Shown: positions 42,023 through 51,714, counted from the first letter of the stretch. The stretch: 64,000 nt of DNA from Meridianimarinicoccus sp044221805 (GCA_044221805.1 JBGAOK010000001.1:1-64000); one strand, 5' to 3'. Made by a program: numbers and translations. The notes: generated by a model from the letters alone, not told the origin.

Positions 42023-43990
42023 GTGCAGGATACGCGGTCGACCCTGGAGTCGATACCGGCCCTTCTCGCCCGCAACGCGGCCGAGTTCGGTGACCGGCAG
42101 GCCTACCGGGAAAAGGAATTCGGAATCTGGCAGTGCTGGACCTGGGCCGAGGCGGCGGTCGAGGTGCGCGCCATCGCCATCGGCCTGATGGCGCTGGGGC
42201 TTGAACGGGGCGAGCATGTGGCGCTGATCGGCCGCAACCGCCCGGCGCTCTACTGGTCGATGGTCGCTGCGCAGATGTGCGGCGCGGTGCCGGTGCCGCT
42301 GTATCAGGACGCCGTGGCCGAGGAGATGGCCTATGTGCTGGAAAACTGCGGCGCCCGCGTCGTCATCTGCGGCGACCAGGAGCAGGTCGACAAGGTCCTG
42401 GAGGTTCAGGAGACCGTCCACTGCATCGACCATGTGCTCTATCTCGACAAGCGCGGGATGCGGAAATACGACCACGCGCACCTGAACTGGCTGGACGACA
42501 TCAAGGCCGAGGGCCGCGCGGCGCATCTGCGCTTCGATGCCGAACTCGACGCCCGCATCGCCGAGCTGACCTACGACCGCACCTGCGTGATGCTCTACAC
42601 CTCGGGCACCACCGGGCGGCCGAAGGGCGTGGTGCTGTCGAACCGCAACGTCATCGAGACCGCACGGAATTCGGTCGCCTTCGACCATCTGCGGCCGGGC
42701 GAGCAGATCCTTGCCTATCTGCCGATGGCCTGGGTGGGGGACTTCATCTTCTCGGTCGGCCAGTCCTACTGGTCCGCCTTTTGCGTGAACTGCCCGGAAA
42801 GCGCCGCGACCATGGCGTCGGACATGCGCGAGATCGGACCGACCTACTACTTCGCGCCGCCGCGGATCTTCGAGGGCCAACTGACCGACGTGATGATCCG
42901 GATGGAGGATGCCGGCCGTCTCAAGCGCTGGATGTTCCGGCGCAGCATGGCGGTGGCCCGGCGGGTGGGGCCGGCGATCCTGGACGGACGGCCCGTGTCC
43001 ACTGGTGACCGTCTTGCCTACTGGCTCGGCGACAAGCTGGTCTACGGGCCGCTGAAGGACACGCTCGGCCTGTCGCGGGTGCGGGTGGGCTATACCGCGG
43101 GCGAGGCGATCGGACCCGAGATCTTCGCCTTCTACCGTTCGCTCGGCATCAACCTAAAGCAGCTCTACGGCCAGACCGAAGCCACCGTCTTCATCACCCA
43201 GCAGCCCGACGGCGAAGTGCGCGCCGACTCGGTGGGCGTGCCAAGTCCGGGGGTCGAGATCCGCATCGCCGATACCGGCGAGGTGTTCTACCGCTCGCCG
43301 GGCGCCTTCGTCGAATACTTCCGCAACCCCGAGAGCACCGCCGCGACCAAGGATGCCGAGGGCTGGGTCGCCACCGGCGACGCCGGGTTCATCGAGCCCG
43401 GGACCGGCCACCTGCGCATCATCGACCGGGCGAAGGATGTCGGCAAGCTGGCCGACGGCCGGCTGTTCGCACCGAAATACATCGAGAACAAGCTCAAGTT
43501 CTTCCCCAGCATCCTGGAGGCGGTGGTGTTCGGCAACGGCCGCGACTTCTGCACCGCCTTCATCAACATCGACCTTGCCGCGGTCGGCAACTGGGCGGAA
43601 CGCAACAACGTCGCCTATACCTCGTATCAGGAGCTGGCGGCCCATCCGCAGGTCTACGAGGCGATCCGCGCCCATGTCGAGGAAGCGAACCGCTCGGTTG
43701 TGGGGGATCCGATGCTGGCGGGGTGCCAGATCCGGCGCTTCCTGGTGCTGCACAAGGAGCTCGACGCCGATGATGGCGAGATGACCCGCACGCGCAAGGT
43801 CCGCCGCCGCATCATCGAGGAGAAATATGCCGACCTGATCGCGGCGCTCTATGACGGGCGCACCTCGGTCTACACGGAAACCGCAGTGACCTACGAGGAC
43901 GGCCGCAAGGGGTCGATCCGCGCAACCTTGCAGATCGCCGACGCCGCGGTGGCGACCGATCCCCTGCCGGAACGGAGGGCGGCAGCATGA
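42023..43990 (+). CDS. AMP-dependent long-chain-type acyl-CoA synthetase
   Basis: A 655-residue ANL-superfamily ligase. ATP-binding motif YTSGTTGRPKGV (about 190-200), A5 motif LYGQTEA (about 385), A7/A8 region GWVATGDAGF and IIDRAKDVGKLADG (about 450-475). It activates a carboxylic acid to acyl-CoA with ATP. Start is GTG 42023: strong GGGAGGA site, usual family length; an in-frame ATG at 41912 has no ribosome site and encodes unrelated residues. Stop overlaps the LivG-like ATPase gene by 4 bp. Ligases at the head of LIV-type clusters usually activate the imported acid. Confidence 0.9.
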   Translation: MQDTRSTLESIPALLARNAAEFGDRQAYREKEFGIWQCWTWAEAAVEVRAIAIGLMALGLERGEHVALIGRNRPALYWSMVAAQMCGAVPVPLYQDAVAEEMAYVLENCGARVVICGDQEQVDKVLEVQETVHCIDHVLYLDKRGMRKYDHAHLNWLDDIKAEGRAAHLRFDAELDARIAELTYDRTCVMLYTSGTTGRPKGVVLSNRNVIETARNSVAFDHLRPGEQILAYLPMAWVGDFIFSVGQSYWSAFCVNCPESAATMASDMREIGPTYYFAPPRIFEGQLTDVMIRMEDAGRLKRWMFRRSMAVARRVGPAILDGRPVSTGDRLAYWLGDKLVYGPLKDTLGLSRVRVGYTAGEAIGPEIFAFYRSLGINLKQLYGQTEATVFITQQPDGEVRADSVGVPSPGVEIRIADTGEVFYRSPGAFVEYFRNPESTAATKDAEGWVATGDAGFIEPGTGHLRIIDRAKDVGKLADGRLFAPKYIENKLKFFPSILEAVVFGNGRDFCTAFINIDLAAVGNWAERNNVAYTSYQELAAHPQVYEAIRAHVEEANRSVVGDPMLAGCQIRRFLVLHKELDADDGEMTRTRKVRRRIIEEKYADLIAALYDGRTSVYTETAVTYEDGRKGSIRATLQIADAAVATDPLPERRAAA

Positions 43991-44805
43991 CCGCGGCGGC
44001 CCCCGACACCTATGTCGCCGACCGCCGGACCATCGGTCCGGTGGTGCTGGAACTGCGCAACATCACCCTGCGCTTCGGCGGCGTTGTGGCGATCAAGAAC
44101 ATCTCGTTCGACATCCGCGAGGGCGAGATCCGGGCGATCATCGGCCCGAACGGCGCCGGCAAGTCGTCGATGCTGAACATCATCTCGGGTTTCTACGTGC
44201 CGTCCGAGGGCGAGGTCTGGTTCCACGGCAAGCGGCGCGCCCCGCTGCGGCCCTATCAGGTGGCGCGGCAGGGCATCGCCCGGACCTTCCAGAACATCGC
44301 CCTGTTCGAGGGCATGAGTGTTCTCGACAACATCATGACCGGCCGGCTGACCCTGATGAAGACCGGCATGGCGGCGCAGGCGCTGTGGTGGGGTCCGGCC
44401 GAACGCGAGGAGAGCGAGCAGCGCGAGAAGGTCGAGAAGATCATCGACTTTCTCGAGATCCAGCACATCCGGAAGACCCCGGTCGGCCGGCTTCCCTACG
44501 GGCTGAAGAAGCGGGTCGAGCTGGCCCGGGCGCTGGCGGCAGAGCCGAAGCTGCTGCTGCTCGACGAGCCGATGGCCGGCATGAACGTCGAGGAGAAGGA
44601 AGACATGTGCCGGTTCATCCTCGACGTGAATGACGAGTTCGGCACCACGATCGCGCTAATCGAGCACGACATGGGGGTGGTCATGGACCTTTCGGACCGG
44701 GTCGTGGTGATGGACTACGGCCGGAAGATCGGTGACGGAACGCCGGCCGAAGTCCGGTCCAACCAGGCGGTGATCGACGCCTATCTGGGGGTCAGCCATG
44801 ACTGA
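43987..44805 (+). CDS. LIV-type ABC transporter ATPase (LivG-like)
   Basis: A 272-residue nucleotide-binding protein. Walker A is GPNGAGKSS (about residue 58), the Q-loop ARTFQNIALFEGM, the signature region RLPYGLKKRVELARAL (degenerate LPYGLKKR instead of LSGGQ, as often in LivG proteins), Walker B LLLLDEPMAGMN, and the switch IEHDMGVVMDLSDRV. It supplies ATP hydrolysis for the transporter made by the next genes. Coupled to the upstream ligase gene (ATGA). Confidence 0.9.
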   Translation: MTAAAPDTYVADRRTIGPVVLELRNITLRFGGVVAIKNISFDIREGEIRAIIGPNGAGKSSMLNIISGFYVPSEGEVWFHGKRRAPLRPYQVARQGIARTFQNIALFEGMSVLDNIMTGRLTLMKTGMAAQALWWGPAEREESEQREKVEKIIDFLEIQHIRKTPVGRLPYGLKKRVELARALAAEPKLLLLDEPMAGMNVEEKEDMCRFILDVNDEFGTTIALIEHDMGVVMDLSDRVVVMDYGRKIGDGTPAEVRSNQAVIDAYLGVSHD

Positions 44806-44876
44806 GGCCCGCCTGTCGCACCCGCCCGGCAAAACCCGGGGGTCCCGCACATTCGTCCAGGACAGGGGAGGGCGGG

Positions 44877-45863
44877 ATGCCTGACTGGCTGCTCTTCGCC
44901 GCGGAAGTCACGATCAACGGATTGATGGCCGGCGTGCTCTATGCGCTCGTCGCGCTCGGCTTCGTGCTGATCTACAAGGCCTCGGGCGTGTTCAACTACG
45001 CCCAGGGTGTGATGGCCCTGTTCGCCGCGCTGACCCTCGTAGGCCTGCAGGGCGGGCAGATCCCCTTCGCGCCGCTGATCAACGCCCTCTTCGGCACCAG
45101 CGTTCACAGCTTCGGCTGGACCCTGCCGGGCATCGTCGCGATCGTCCTGACCGCCGGGGTCATGATCCTGCTGGCCCTGCTGATCGAGGCGCTTATCCTG
45201 CGCCATCTGGTCAACCAGGCGCCGATCATCCTGTTCATGGCGACGCTGGGGCTGGCCTATTTCCTCGAGGGCCTGGGCGACGTGATGTGGGGGGCCGACA
45301 TCAAGCGGCTGGACGTCGGCCTGCCGCAGGGGATGAACGAGACCGTTGACGCCCTGACCTTCAACCTGTTCGGCTATGGCTTCTTCATCGACAACATCGA
45401 CATCGTGGCCAGCCTTGTCGCGGTCGTGCTGGTCGTCGCCCTGACGCTGTTCAGCCAGTATTCCCGGCACGGCCGGGCGCTGCGCGCCGTCGCCGACGAC
45501 CACCAGGCGGCGTTGTCGGTGGGAATCTCGCTGCGCTTCATCTGGATCCTCGTGTGGTCGATCGCGGGCTTCGTCGCGCTGGTGGCCGGCACGATGTGGG
45601 GCGCGAAGTCCGGGGTGCAGTTCTCGCTGTCGCTGATCGCCCTGAAGGCGCTTCCGGTGCTGATGCTGGGCGGCTTCACCTCGATCCCCGGGGCGATCGT
45701 CGGCGGGCTGATCATCGGGGTCGGCGAAAAGCTGTTTGAGTTCTTCGCCGGCCCGATCATCGGCGGCGCGACCGAAAACTGGTTCGCCTATGTGCTGGCG
45801 CTGCTGTTCCTGGTGTTCCGGCCGCAGGGCCTGTTCGGCGATCGCATCATCGAGAGGGTCTGA
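44877..45863 (+). CDS. LIV-type ABC permease (LivH-like)
   Basis: A 328-residue permease with about eight membrane segments. The family start reads INGLMAGVLYALVALGFVLI, and the C-terminal block has LMLGGFTSIPGAIVGGLIIG, both typical of LivH. It forms half of the membrane channel for a branched or aromatic carboxylate or amino acid. The ATG follows a GGGAGGGCGG site. Three bases separate it from the next permease gene. Confidence 0.92.
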   Translation: MPDWLLFAAEVTINGLMAGVLYALVALGFVLIYKASGVFNYAQGVMALFAALTLVGLQGGQIPFAPLINALFGTSVHSFGWTLPGIVAIVLTAGVMILLALLIEALILRHLVNQAPIILFMATLGLAYFLEGLGDVMWGADIKRLDVGLPQGMNETVDALTFNLFGYGFFIDNIDIVASLVAVVLVVALTLFSQYSRHGRALRAVADDHQAALSVGISLRFIWILVWSIAGFVALVAGTMWGAKSGVQFSLSLIALKALPVLMLGGFTSIPGAIVGGLIIGVGEKLFEFFAGPIIGGATENWFAYVLALLFLVFRPQGLFGDRIIERV

Positions 45864-45866
45864 GCC

Positions 45867-46943
45867 ATGATTTACCGCGAGGCCGGCGAGTTCAAGACGT
45901 CCTACGCCGAGGACAGCCAGACCTTTCCCATTCGCTTCGACCGCATCGCCTATTACGGCCTGTTGGCCGTGGCCTTCGGGGTGATCCCCTTCATCATCGA
46001 CGACTACTGGGCCAATGCAGTTCTGGTGCCGTTCCTGATCTACGCCATCGCCGTCCTTGGGCTGAATGTCCTGACCGGCTATTGCGGGCAGGTGTCGCTG
46101 GGTTCGGGCGGCTTCATGGCCGTGGGCGCCTATGCCTGCTACAAGCTGATGGTGGCCTTCCCCGAGATCTCGGTGCTGGTCCATGTCCTTCTGGCCGGCG
46201 CGATCACCGCCGTGGTGGGCACGCTGTTCGGTCTGCCGTCGCTGCGTATCAAGGGCTTCTACCTGGCGGTGGCGACGCTTGCGGCGCAGTTCTTCCTCGT
46301 GTGGCTGTTCAACAAGGTGCCGTGGTTCTACAATTATTCGGCGTCGGGCCAGATCTCGGCGCCCGCGCGGACGATCCTCGGTGTCACCGTCACCGGCGCC
46401 GGCACGTCGGCCCCGGCCAAGTACCTCGTCTGCCTGGTCTTCGCCTTCGTGCTGGCCTGGGGGGTGCGCAACCTGACCCGCGGCGCGCTGGGGCGGCAGT
46501 GGATGGCGATCCGGGACATGGACATCGCCGCCGAGATCATCGGGGTGAACCCGCTGCGCGCCAAGCTGTCGGCCTTCGCGATCTCGTCCTTCCTGATCGG
46601 CATCGCCGGGGCGCTGTTCTTCGCGGTCTATCTGGGCGCGGTGGAAGTCGGCGAGGCCTTCGGCATCAACAAGTCCTTCCTGATCCTGTTCATGGTGATC
46701 ATCGGCGGGCTCGGCTCGATCCTCGGCTCGTTCGCCGGGGCGGCCTTCCTGGTGCTGCTGCCGGTGCTGCTGAAGAACGTGCTGGTCGGCCAGCTCGGCT
46801 GGCCCACGGACCTGGCCGCCCATGTGGAACTCATGATCGTCGGCGCCCTCATCATCGTCTTCCTGATCGCCGAGCCGCACGGCCTCGCCCAGTTGTGGCG
46901 GGTCACCAAGGAAAAGCTCCGACTCTGGCCGTTCCCGCACTGA
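45867..46943 (+). CDS. LIV-type ABC permease (LivM-like)
   Basis: A 358-residue permease with about ten membrane segments after a roughly 30-residue soluble N-terminus. Typical LivM features: LNVLTGYCGQVSLGSGGFMA (about 70-90), IKGFYLAVATLAAQF (about 127) and the cytoplasmic loop QWMAIRDMDIAAEIIGVN (about 210), then GLGSILGSFAGA. It is the partner of the LivH-like protein. Ends 40 bp before the binding-protein gene. Confidence 0.92.
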   Translation: MIYREAGEFKTSYAEDSQTFPIRFDRIAYYGLLAVAFGVIPFIIDDYWANAVLVPFLIYAIAVLGLNVLTGYCGQVSLGSGGFMAVGAYACYKLMVAFPEISVLVHVLLAGAITAVVGTLFGLPSLRIKGFYLAVATLAAQFFLVWLFNKVPWFYNYSASGQISAPARTILGVTVTGAGTSAPAKYLVCLVFAFVLAWGVRNLTRGALGRQWMAIRDMDIAAEIIGVNPLRAKLSAFAISSFLIGIAGALFFAVYLGAVEVGEAFGINKSFLILFMVIIGGLGSILGSFAGAAFLVLLPVLLKNVLVGQLGWPTDLAAHVELMIVGALIIVFLIAEPHGLAQLWRVTKEKLRLWPFPH

Positions 46944-46983
46944 CGGGCCGGCCCAAGACAACAACATTCTCTGGAGGAGACCC

Positions 46984-48261
46984 ATGAACACATTTCTTGC
47001 CACCGTCGCGACGGCGTTGATCGCCGCCATCCAGCCGGCTGCCGCCGACCTGGTGATTCCGAGCCTGAGCTACCGCACCGGCCCCTTCGCGCCCAGCGGC
47101 ATCCCGCTTGCCGACGGCTTCGCGGATTATCTGACGCTGCTGAACGAACGCGACGGCGGGATCGGTGGGGTCAGGATCGTCTCGGAGGAATGCGAGACCG
47201 CCTACAACACCGAGAAGGGACTGGAGTGCTACGAGGCCACCAAGGCCGATGCGCTGATGTACAATCCCCTGTCCACCGGCCTGACCTATCAGCTCATCCC
47301 GCGCGCGTCGGCCGACGGAATTCCGCTGTTCACCCCGGGATACGGGCGCACCTCGGCCGCCGATGGCGCGATCTTCGAATGGGTGTTCAACTATCCGGCG
47401 AACTATTGGGACGGCGCCTCGGTCGCGGTGAACTACCTGCTGGAGCAGAACGGCGGCAGCCTGGACGGCAAGAAGATCGCGCTGGTCTATCACAACTCGG
47501 CCTACGGGCGCGAACCGATCCGCACCCTGCAGGAACTGTCGAAGAAGCATGGCTTCACCCTGACCGAGATCCCGGTCGATTCCCCCGGGCAGGAGCAGAA
47601 GTCGCAGTGGCTGCAGATCCGCCGCGAGCGGCCGGACTATGTGATCCTCTACGGCTTCGGTGTGATGAACCAGGTCGCCATCCAGGAAGCCGCCAACATC
47701 CGCTTTCCGATGGAAAACATGATCGGCGTCTGGTGGTCGGGATCCGAGAACGACACCCGCCCGGTGGGTCCGGCCGCGACCGGGTACAAGTCGCTGGCCC
47801 TGCACGGCACCGGCACCGGCTTTCCGATCTACGAGGATCTGAAGACCTATGTCTATGACCCCGGCAAGGCCGCCGGCGCCGGGGACCAGGTCGGCAGCGT
47901 GCTCTATTCGCGGGGGCTGTTCATGGCGATGATCGTGGCCGAGGCGGTGCGCAACGGCCAGGAGATCGCCGGAACCCCGGACATCACCCGTGCCCAGCTT
48001 CGCGACGGCTTCGAGACCATCGACATCACCCCCGAGCGGCTGGTCGAGCTGGGCCTGCCGGACTTCGCGCCGCCCTTCCAGGGCACCTGCGAGAACCATG
48101 GCGGGCCGGGCCGGGCGATGATCCAGCAATGGGACGCGGCAACCGGCACCTGGAACCAGATCACCGGCTTCATGGATCCCGACCGGGCCCTGATCGACAC
48201 GCTGATCGACGAGGATGCGGCCGCCTACGCCAAGGAGGCCGGCCTCACCCCCCGCTGCTGA
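46984..48261 (+). CDS. LIV-type substrate-binding protein
   Basis: A 425-residue periplasmic binding protein with signal peptide (MNTFLATVATALIAAIQPAAA, cleaved before DLVIPSLSYRTGPFA). The fold is that of Leu/Ile/Val-binding-type receptors: LNERDGGIGGVRIV, then VYHNSAYGREPIRTLQELSK and a C-terminal lobe with FMAMIVAEAV. Receptors of this subgroup sit in clusters with CoA ligases and beta-oxidation genes and bind aromatic or aliphatic acids rather than leucine. Ligand here unknown. The ATG follows a GGAGGAGA site. A strong hairpin follows the gene. Confidence 0.9.
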   Translation: MNTFLATVATALIAAIQPAAADLVIPSLSYRTGPFAPSGIPLADGFADYLTLLNERDGGIGGVRIVSEECETAYNTEKGLECYEATKADALMYNPLSTGLTYQLIPRASADGIPLFTPGYGRTSAADGAIFEWVFNYPANYWDGASVAVNYLLEQNGGSLDGKKIALVYHNSAYGREPIRTLQELSKKHGFTLTEIPVDSPGQEQKSQWLQIRRERPDYVILYGFGVMNQVAIQEAANIRFPMENMIGVWWSGSENDTRPVGPAATGYKSLALHGTGTGFPIYEDLKTYVYDPGKAAGAGDQVGSVLYSRGLFMAMIVAEAVRNGQEIAGTPDITRAQLRDGFETIDITPERLVELGLPDFAPPFQGTCENHGGPGRAMIQQWDAATGTWNQITGFMDPDRALIDTLIDEDAAAYAKEAGLTPRC

Positions 48262-48293
48262 CGGCAGGAGGCCGCGGCCCCCGCGCCATCACC

Positions 48294-48318
48294 GGGTCCG
48301 CCGCAGGCCGGCGGACCC
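48294..48318 (+). terminator. Intercistronic GC hairpin after the LIV binding-protein gene
   Basis: GGGTCCGCCG (48294-48303) and CGGCGGACCC (48309-48318) form a perfect 10-bp stem with a 5-nt loop and no T-run. It parallels the hairpin at 8557-8582, also directly after a binding-protein gene, and probably raises binding-protein mRNA level relative to the downstream ATPase gene. Confidence 0.6.
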
Positions 48319-48387
48319 CTGCTCCCGCCGGCGCGGCAAGGGCGCCGTGAACCGGGGCGCGCCACCGATCAATCCAAGAGGCTCCGC

Positions 48388-49206
48388 ATGTTCGACACCG
48401 CTCCTGCGAAGGACACGCTGCTCGAGGTCAGCAACATCGAGGTGATCTACAACCACGTCATCCTCGTGCTCAAGGGCGTGAGCCTGACGGTGCCGAAGGG
48501 CGGCATCACCGCGCTTCTGGGCGGCAACGGCGCCGGCAAGACGACCACCTTGAAGGCGATCTCGAACCTGCTGCACTCGGAGCGGGGCGAGGTCACCAAG
48601 GGCTCGATCCTTTTCGAAGGCCAGAAGGTGCAGGACCTGTCACCGGCCGACCTGGTCCGCCGCGGTTGCATCCAGGTGATGGAAGGACGCCACTGCTTCG
48701 AGCACCTGACGGTCGAGGAGAACCTGCTGACCGGCGCCTACAGCCGGTCCGGCGGCGACATCGCCGCCGATCTGGAGAAGGTCTATGCCTATTTCCCGCG
48801 GCTGCGCGAAAGGCGGAAAAGCCAGGCCGGTTATACCTCGGGCGGCGAACAGCAGATGTGCGCCATCGGCCGCGCGCTGATGTCGAAGCCGAAGATGATC
48901 CTGCTGGACGAACCGTCCATGGGACTTGCCCCGCAACTGGTCGAGCAGATCTTCGAGATCGTCCACGAGGTGAATGCGAAGGAAGGCGTCACCTTCCTGC
49001 TGGCCGAGCAGAACACCAACGTCGCGCTCCGCTATGCCCATACCGGCTACATCCTGGAAAGCGGCCGGGTCGTGATGGAGGGCAGCGCCACCGAGCTTCG
49101 CGAGAACCCGGATGTCAAGGAATTCTACCTCGGCATGTCGGACGAGGGGCGCAAGAGTTTCCGTGACGTCAGAAGCTACCGGCGGCGCAAGCGCTGGCTG
49201 AGCTGA
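48388..49206 (+). CDS. LIV-type ABC transporter ATPase (LivF-like)
   Basis: A 272-residue nucleotide-binding protein. Walker A is GGNGAGKTT (about 47), a MEGRHCFEHLTVEENL segment typical of LivF lies near 95, the signature region is YTSGGEQQMCAIGRAL (about 150), Walker B is MILLDEPSMGL, and the switch is LLAEQNTNVAL. The tail (KSFRDVRSYRRRKRW) recurs in LivF proteins from ligase-linked clusters. It pairs with the LivG-like subunit to complete the importer. Confidence 0.9.
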   Translation: MFDTAPAKDTLLEVSNIEVIYNHVILVLKGVSLTVPKGGITALLGGNGAGKTTTLKAISNLLHSERGEVTKGSILFEGQKVQDLSPADLVRRGCIQVMEGRHCFEHLTVEENLLTGAYSRSGGDIAADLEKVYAYFPRLRERRKSQAGYTSGGEQQMCAIGRALMSKPKMILLDEPSMGLAPQLVEQIFEIVHEVNAKEGVTFLLAEQNTNVALRYAHTGYILESGRVVMEGSATELRENPDVKEFYLGMSDEGRKSFRDVRSYRRRKRWLS

Positions 49207-49288
49207 CCGCGCGGCCGCCGCGCCGGCGACGCGGCACCCTCACCGGCTGATGCAATTTTCTGGAGGCGGGCGCAGGCCCGGGCTGTCA

Positions 49289-50533
49289 ATGACCGCGATA
49301 TCGAAACCGTTCGACGCGCTGGAAACCCGCGACCCCGAGGCGCGCGCGCAGGACATCGCCCGGGCGCTGCCGCGACAGGTCGGGCGCGCCCGGGATGCGG
49401 CGCCGGCGATGGCCCGGCTTCTGGCCGATGTGGCGCCCGAAGCGGTGGCGAGCGTCGAGGCGCTGGCCGCCCTGCCGGTGCTGCGCAAGTCCGATCTTGT
49501 CGAGGCGCAGCGCGCCGCGCCGCCGCTGGGCGGCTACGGCGCCCTGCCGATATCCACGTACGAGCACATCTTCCAGTCGCCGGGACCGATCTATGAACCG
49601 GGCCGGACGACGCCCGACTGGTGGCGCATGGGACGCTTCCTGCATGCCGCCGGGATCGGCCGGGGCGACATCGTGCAGAACTGCTTTTCCTATCATCTGG
49701 TGCCGGCGGGGATGATGTTCGACAGCGGTGCCCGGGCCGTCGGCGCCGCGGTCGTGCCGGCCGGGACCGGCCAGACCGAGCTTCAGGTCCGTGCCGCTGC
49801 CGACATCGGATCGACTGCCTATGCCGGCACGCCCGACTACCTGAAGGTGATCCTCGACAAGGCCGACGAGATGGGCGAGCGGCTGCGCATCACCCGCGCC
49901 GTGGTCGGCGGCGGCGCGCTGTTCCCGTCGCTGCGCAAGGACTATGCCGACCGCGGCATCCTCTGCCTGTCCTGCTATGCCACCGCCGACCTCGGCAATG
50001 TCGCCTACGAGACCGCCGGGCCGGACGGGCTGAACGAGGGCATGGTGGTGGACGAGGGCGTGATCGTCGAGATCGTGACCCCCGGCACCGGCGTGCCGGT
50101 CGCGCCGGGGCAGGTCGGCGAGGTGCTGGTCACCACCCTGAACCCGGACTATCCGCTGATCCGCTTCGCCACCGGCGATCTCTCGGCGCTGCTGCCGGGA
50201 CGCTCGCCCTGCGGCCGGACCAACGTCCGCATCCGCGGCTGGATGGGCCGCGCGGACCAGACCACCAAGATCAAGGGCATGTTCGTGCGCCCTGAGCAGG
50301 TGGCGGCCTTCGTCGCCCGCCACCCCGAAGTCACCCGGGCGCGTGTGGTCGCGACGCGGGACGGCGAGATGGACGTGATGACCGTCGAGGTTGAGACCCC
50401 GGCCGGGGACGGCAGGCCCTACGAGGGATCGGTGCTCGACACGCTGAAGTTGCGCGGGACGGTGGTCGCCGTGCCGCCCGGGTCGCTGCCGAACGACGGC
50501 AAGGTCATCGACGACCGCCGCCGCTACGACTGA
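49289..50533 (+). CDS. Phenylacetate-CoA-ligase-like AMP-binding enzyme
   Basis: A 414-residue PaaK-type adenylate-forming protein. N-terminal LPVLRKSDLVEAQR (about 60), the core GTPDYLKVILDK (about 180) and CYATADLGNVAYE (about 230), then IRFATGDLSA and RIRGWMGRADQTTKIKGMFV (about 320-335) with a C-terminal domain. Classic PaaK has YGxTE, here CYATADLG, as in subfamilies of uncertain acid preference. Start 49289 (MTAISKPFDALETRDP) gives the family start; in-frame ATG 49250 is possible but encodes an atypical leader. Neither has a close ribosome site. Probably activates an aromatic or cyclic acid. Its 3' end overlaps the convergent AraC gene by 10 bp. Confidence 0.85.
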   Translation: MTAISKPFDALETRDPEARAQDIARALPRQVGRARDAAPAMARLLADVAPEAVASVEALAALPVLRKSDLVEAQRAAPPLGGYGALPISTYEHIFQSPGPIYEPGRTTPDWWRMGRFLHAAGIGRGDIVQNCFSYHLVPAGMMFDSGARAVGAAVVPAGTGQTELQVRAAADIGSTAYAGTPDYLKVILDKADEMGERLRITRAVVGGGALFPSLRKDYADRGILCLSCYATADLGNVAYETAGPDGLNEGMVVDEGVIVEIVTPGTGVPVAPGQVGEVLVTTLNPDYPLIRFATGDLSALLPGRSPCGRTNVRIRGWMGRADQTTKIKGMFVRPEQVAAFVARHPEVTRARVVATRDGEMDVMTVEVETPAGDGRPYEGSVLDTLKLRGTVVAVPPGSLPNDGKVIDDRRRYD

Positions 50534-51531
50534 CCGGCCCGGCGATGCGCTTCGGCCAGACGGTACGACCCCGGGGCCTGCCCCTGCCACTGCCGGAACG
50601 CCCGGTGGAAGGCGGTCGGCTCGCTGAAGCCGAGCTCGGTCGCCACGTCGGCCAGGCTCAGGTCCGTGCGGCGCAGCAGGTCGCGGGCCAGGACAGCGCG
50701 CAGGTCATCCCGGATCGCGCCGAAGGACTGGCCTTCGGCCTTCAGCCGTCGCCGCAGGGTGGCGGGCGACATCGCCAGATCCCGGGCCAGCGCATCGAAG
50801 TCCGGCCAGTCGGCCGGCGCCAGCCCGCCCAGCTGTGCCCTGACCCGGGCGGTCACCCCGCCGTCGTGGCGGTAGCGCAGCAGGATGTTGGCCGGCGCCG
50901 CGCGCAGGAAGGATTTCAGCGCCGCCTCGCTTCGGATGACCGGAAGGCGCAGGATGGCGGCGTCGAAGCTCAGCAGGTTGACCGGCCGGTCGAAGGTCAC
51001 CGGCACGCCGAAGAACTGGCCGTAGTCGGGCCGTTCCGGCGGCAGCGGGCAGGCGAAGTCGAGCCGGCGCAGTGGGATGCGGCGCCCGACCAGCCAGCAG
51101 GCGACGCCCATCAGGATCAGCCAGTAGGTCCGGTAGGCGAAGGCCGAGCGGGGGCCGCCGCGATCCGACAGCACGATGTCGGCCCTGCCGCCGCGGACGC
51201 GCAGCTCGCCCCTGGGATCGTCGAGAACGACCGCCAGGAAGACAAGCGCCCGGCGCAGCGCGCGTTCCAGCCCGCCGGCATGGAGTACGGCGTGACAAAG
51301 GAGCCCGAAGCTGCCCGGGCGCATCGGCCGTGCGGCAAGGCCGAGGAACTCGTCCTCGATCGCTTGGGCGATCAGCCACCAGAGCCGGCCGTACTGGAGA
51401 TCCGAGACCGGCTCGACGATCTGCGCCGGCAGCCCGCAGGCGGCCAGCAGGCGGGCCGGATCCACCCCGGCGTCCCGGGCGCAGGCCAGCGCATCCGTCA
51501 CGAAGCCAGGGCCGATGATCGCGCGTTCCAT
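50524..51531 (-). CDS. AraC-family regulator with arabinose-binding-like N-terminal domain
   Basis: A 335-residue regulator. The first roughly 200 residues belong to the Arabinose_bd group used by OruR/PchR-like regulators of catabolic clusters (PGFVTDALACARDAGVDPAR, then LLCHAVLHAGGLERAL). The C-terminal AraC domain has two helix-turn-helix motifs (DLAMSPATLRRRLKAEGQSF and SLADVATELGFSEPTAFHRAF). It is divergent from the beta-oxidation genes at 51715 and convergent with the PaaK-like gene, so it is the obvious local regulator. The palindrome at 51568-51582 is a candidate operator. Confidence 0.9.
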   Translation of the reverse strand: MERAIIGPGFVTDALACARDAGVDPARLLAACGLPAQIVEPVSDLQYGRLWWLIAQAIEDEFLGLAARPMRPGSFGLLCHAVLHAGGLERALRRALVFLAVVLDDPRGELRVRGGRADIVLSDRGGPRSAFAYRTYWLILMGVACWLVGRRIPLRRLDFACPLPPERPDYGQFFGVPVTFDRPVNLLSFDAAILRLPVIRSEAALKSFLRAAPANILLRYRHDGGVTARVRAQLGGLAPADWPDFDALARDLAMSPATLRRRLKAEGQSFGAIRDDLRAVLARDLLRRTDLSLADVATELGFSEPTAFHRAFRQWQGQAPGSYRLAEAHRRAGQS

Positions 51532-51567
51532 CGTCGTTCCTTGCAGATTCGATCAGCAATTCAGACA

Positions 51568-51582
51568 GACAATGTCATTGTC
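51568..51582. promoter_or_regulatory. Palindrome GACAATG-T-CATTGTC in divergent promoter
   Basis: A perfect 7-bp inverted repeat around a central T, 37 bp upstream of the AraC-family start and 133 bp before the SDR gene, in a locally AT-richer stretch. Good candidate operator or promoter element for the divergent pair; AraC proteins more often use direct repeats, so another factor is possible. Confidence 0.5.
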
Positions 51583-51714
51583 CGCAATAGCCCGAAAGGT
51601 ATCTTCCCGCCCCGAGGGCGGCAGGGAGGGCTGGCTCCGGCGGACCGGCGCGCGCGCCGGATCCAGCCGCGGGCACCCGTCCGGACAGGAACGGAAGGCT
51701 GAGGGGGGACAGGA

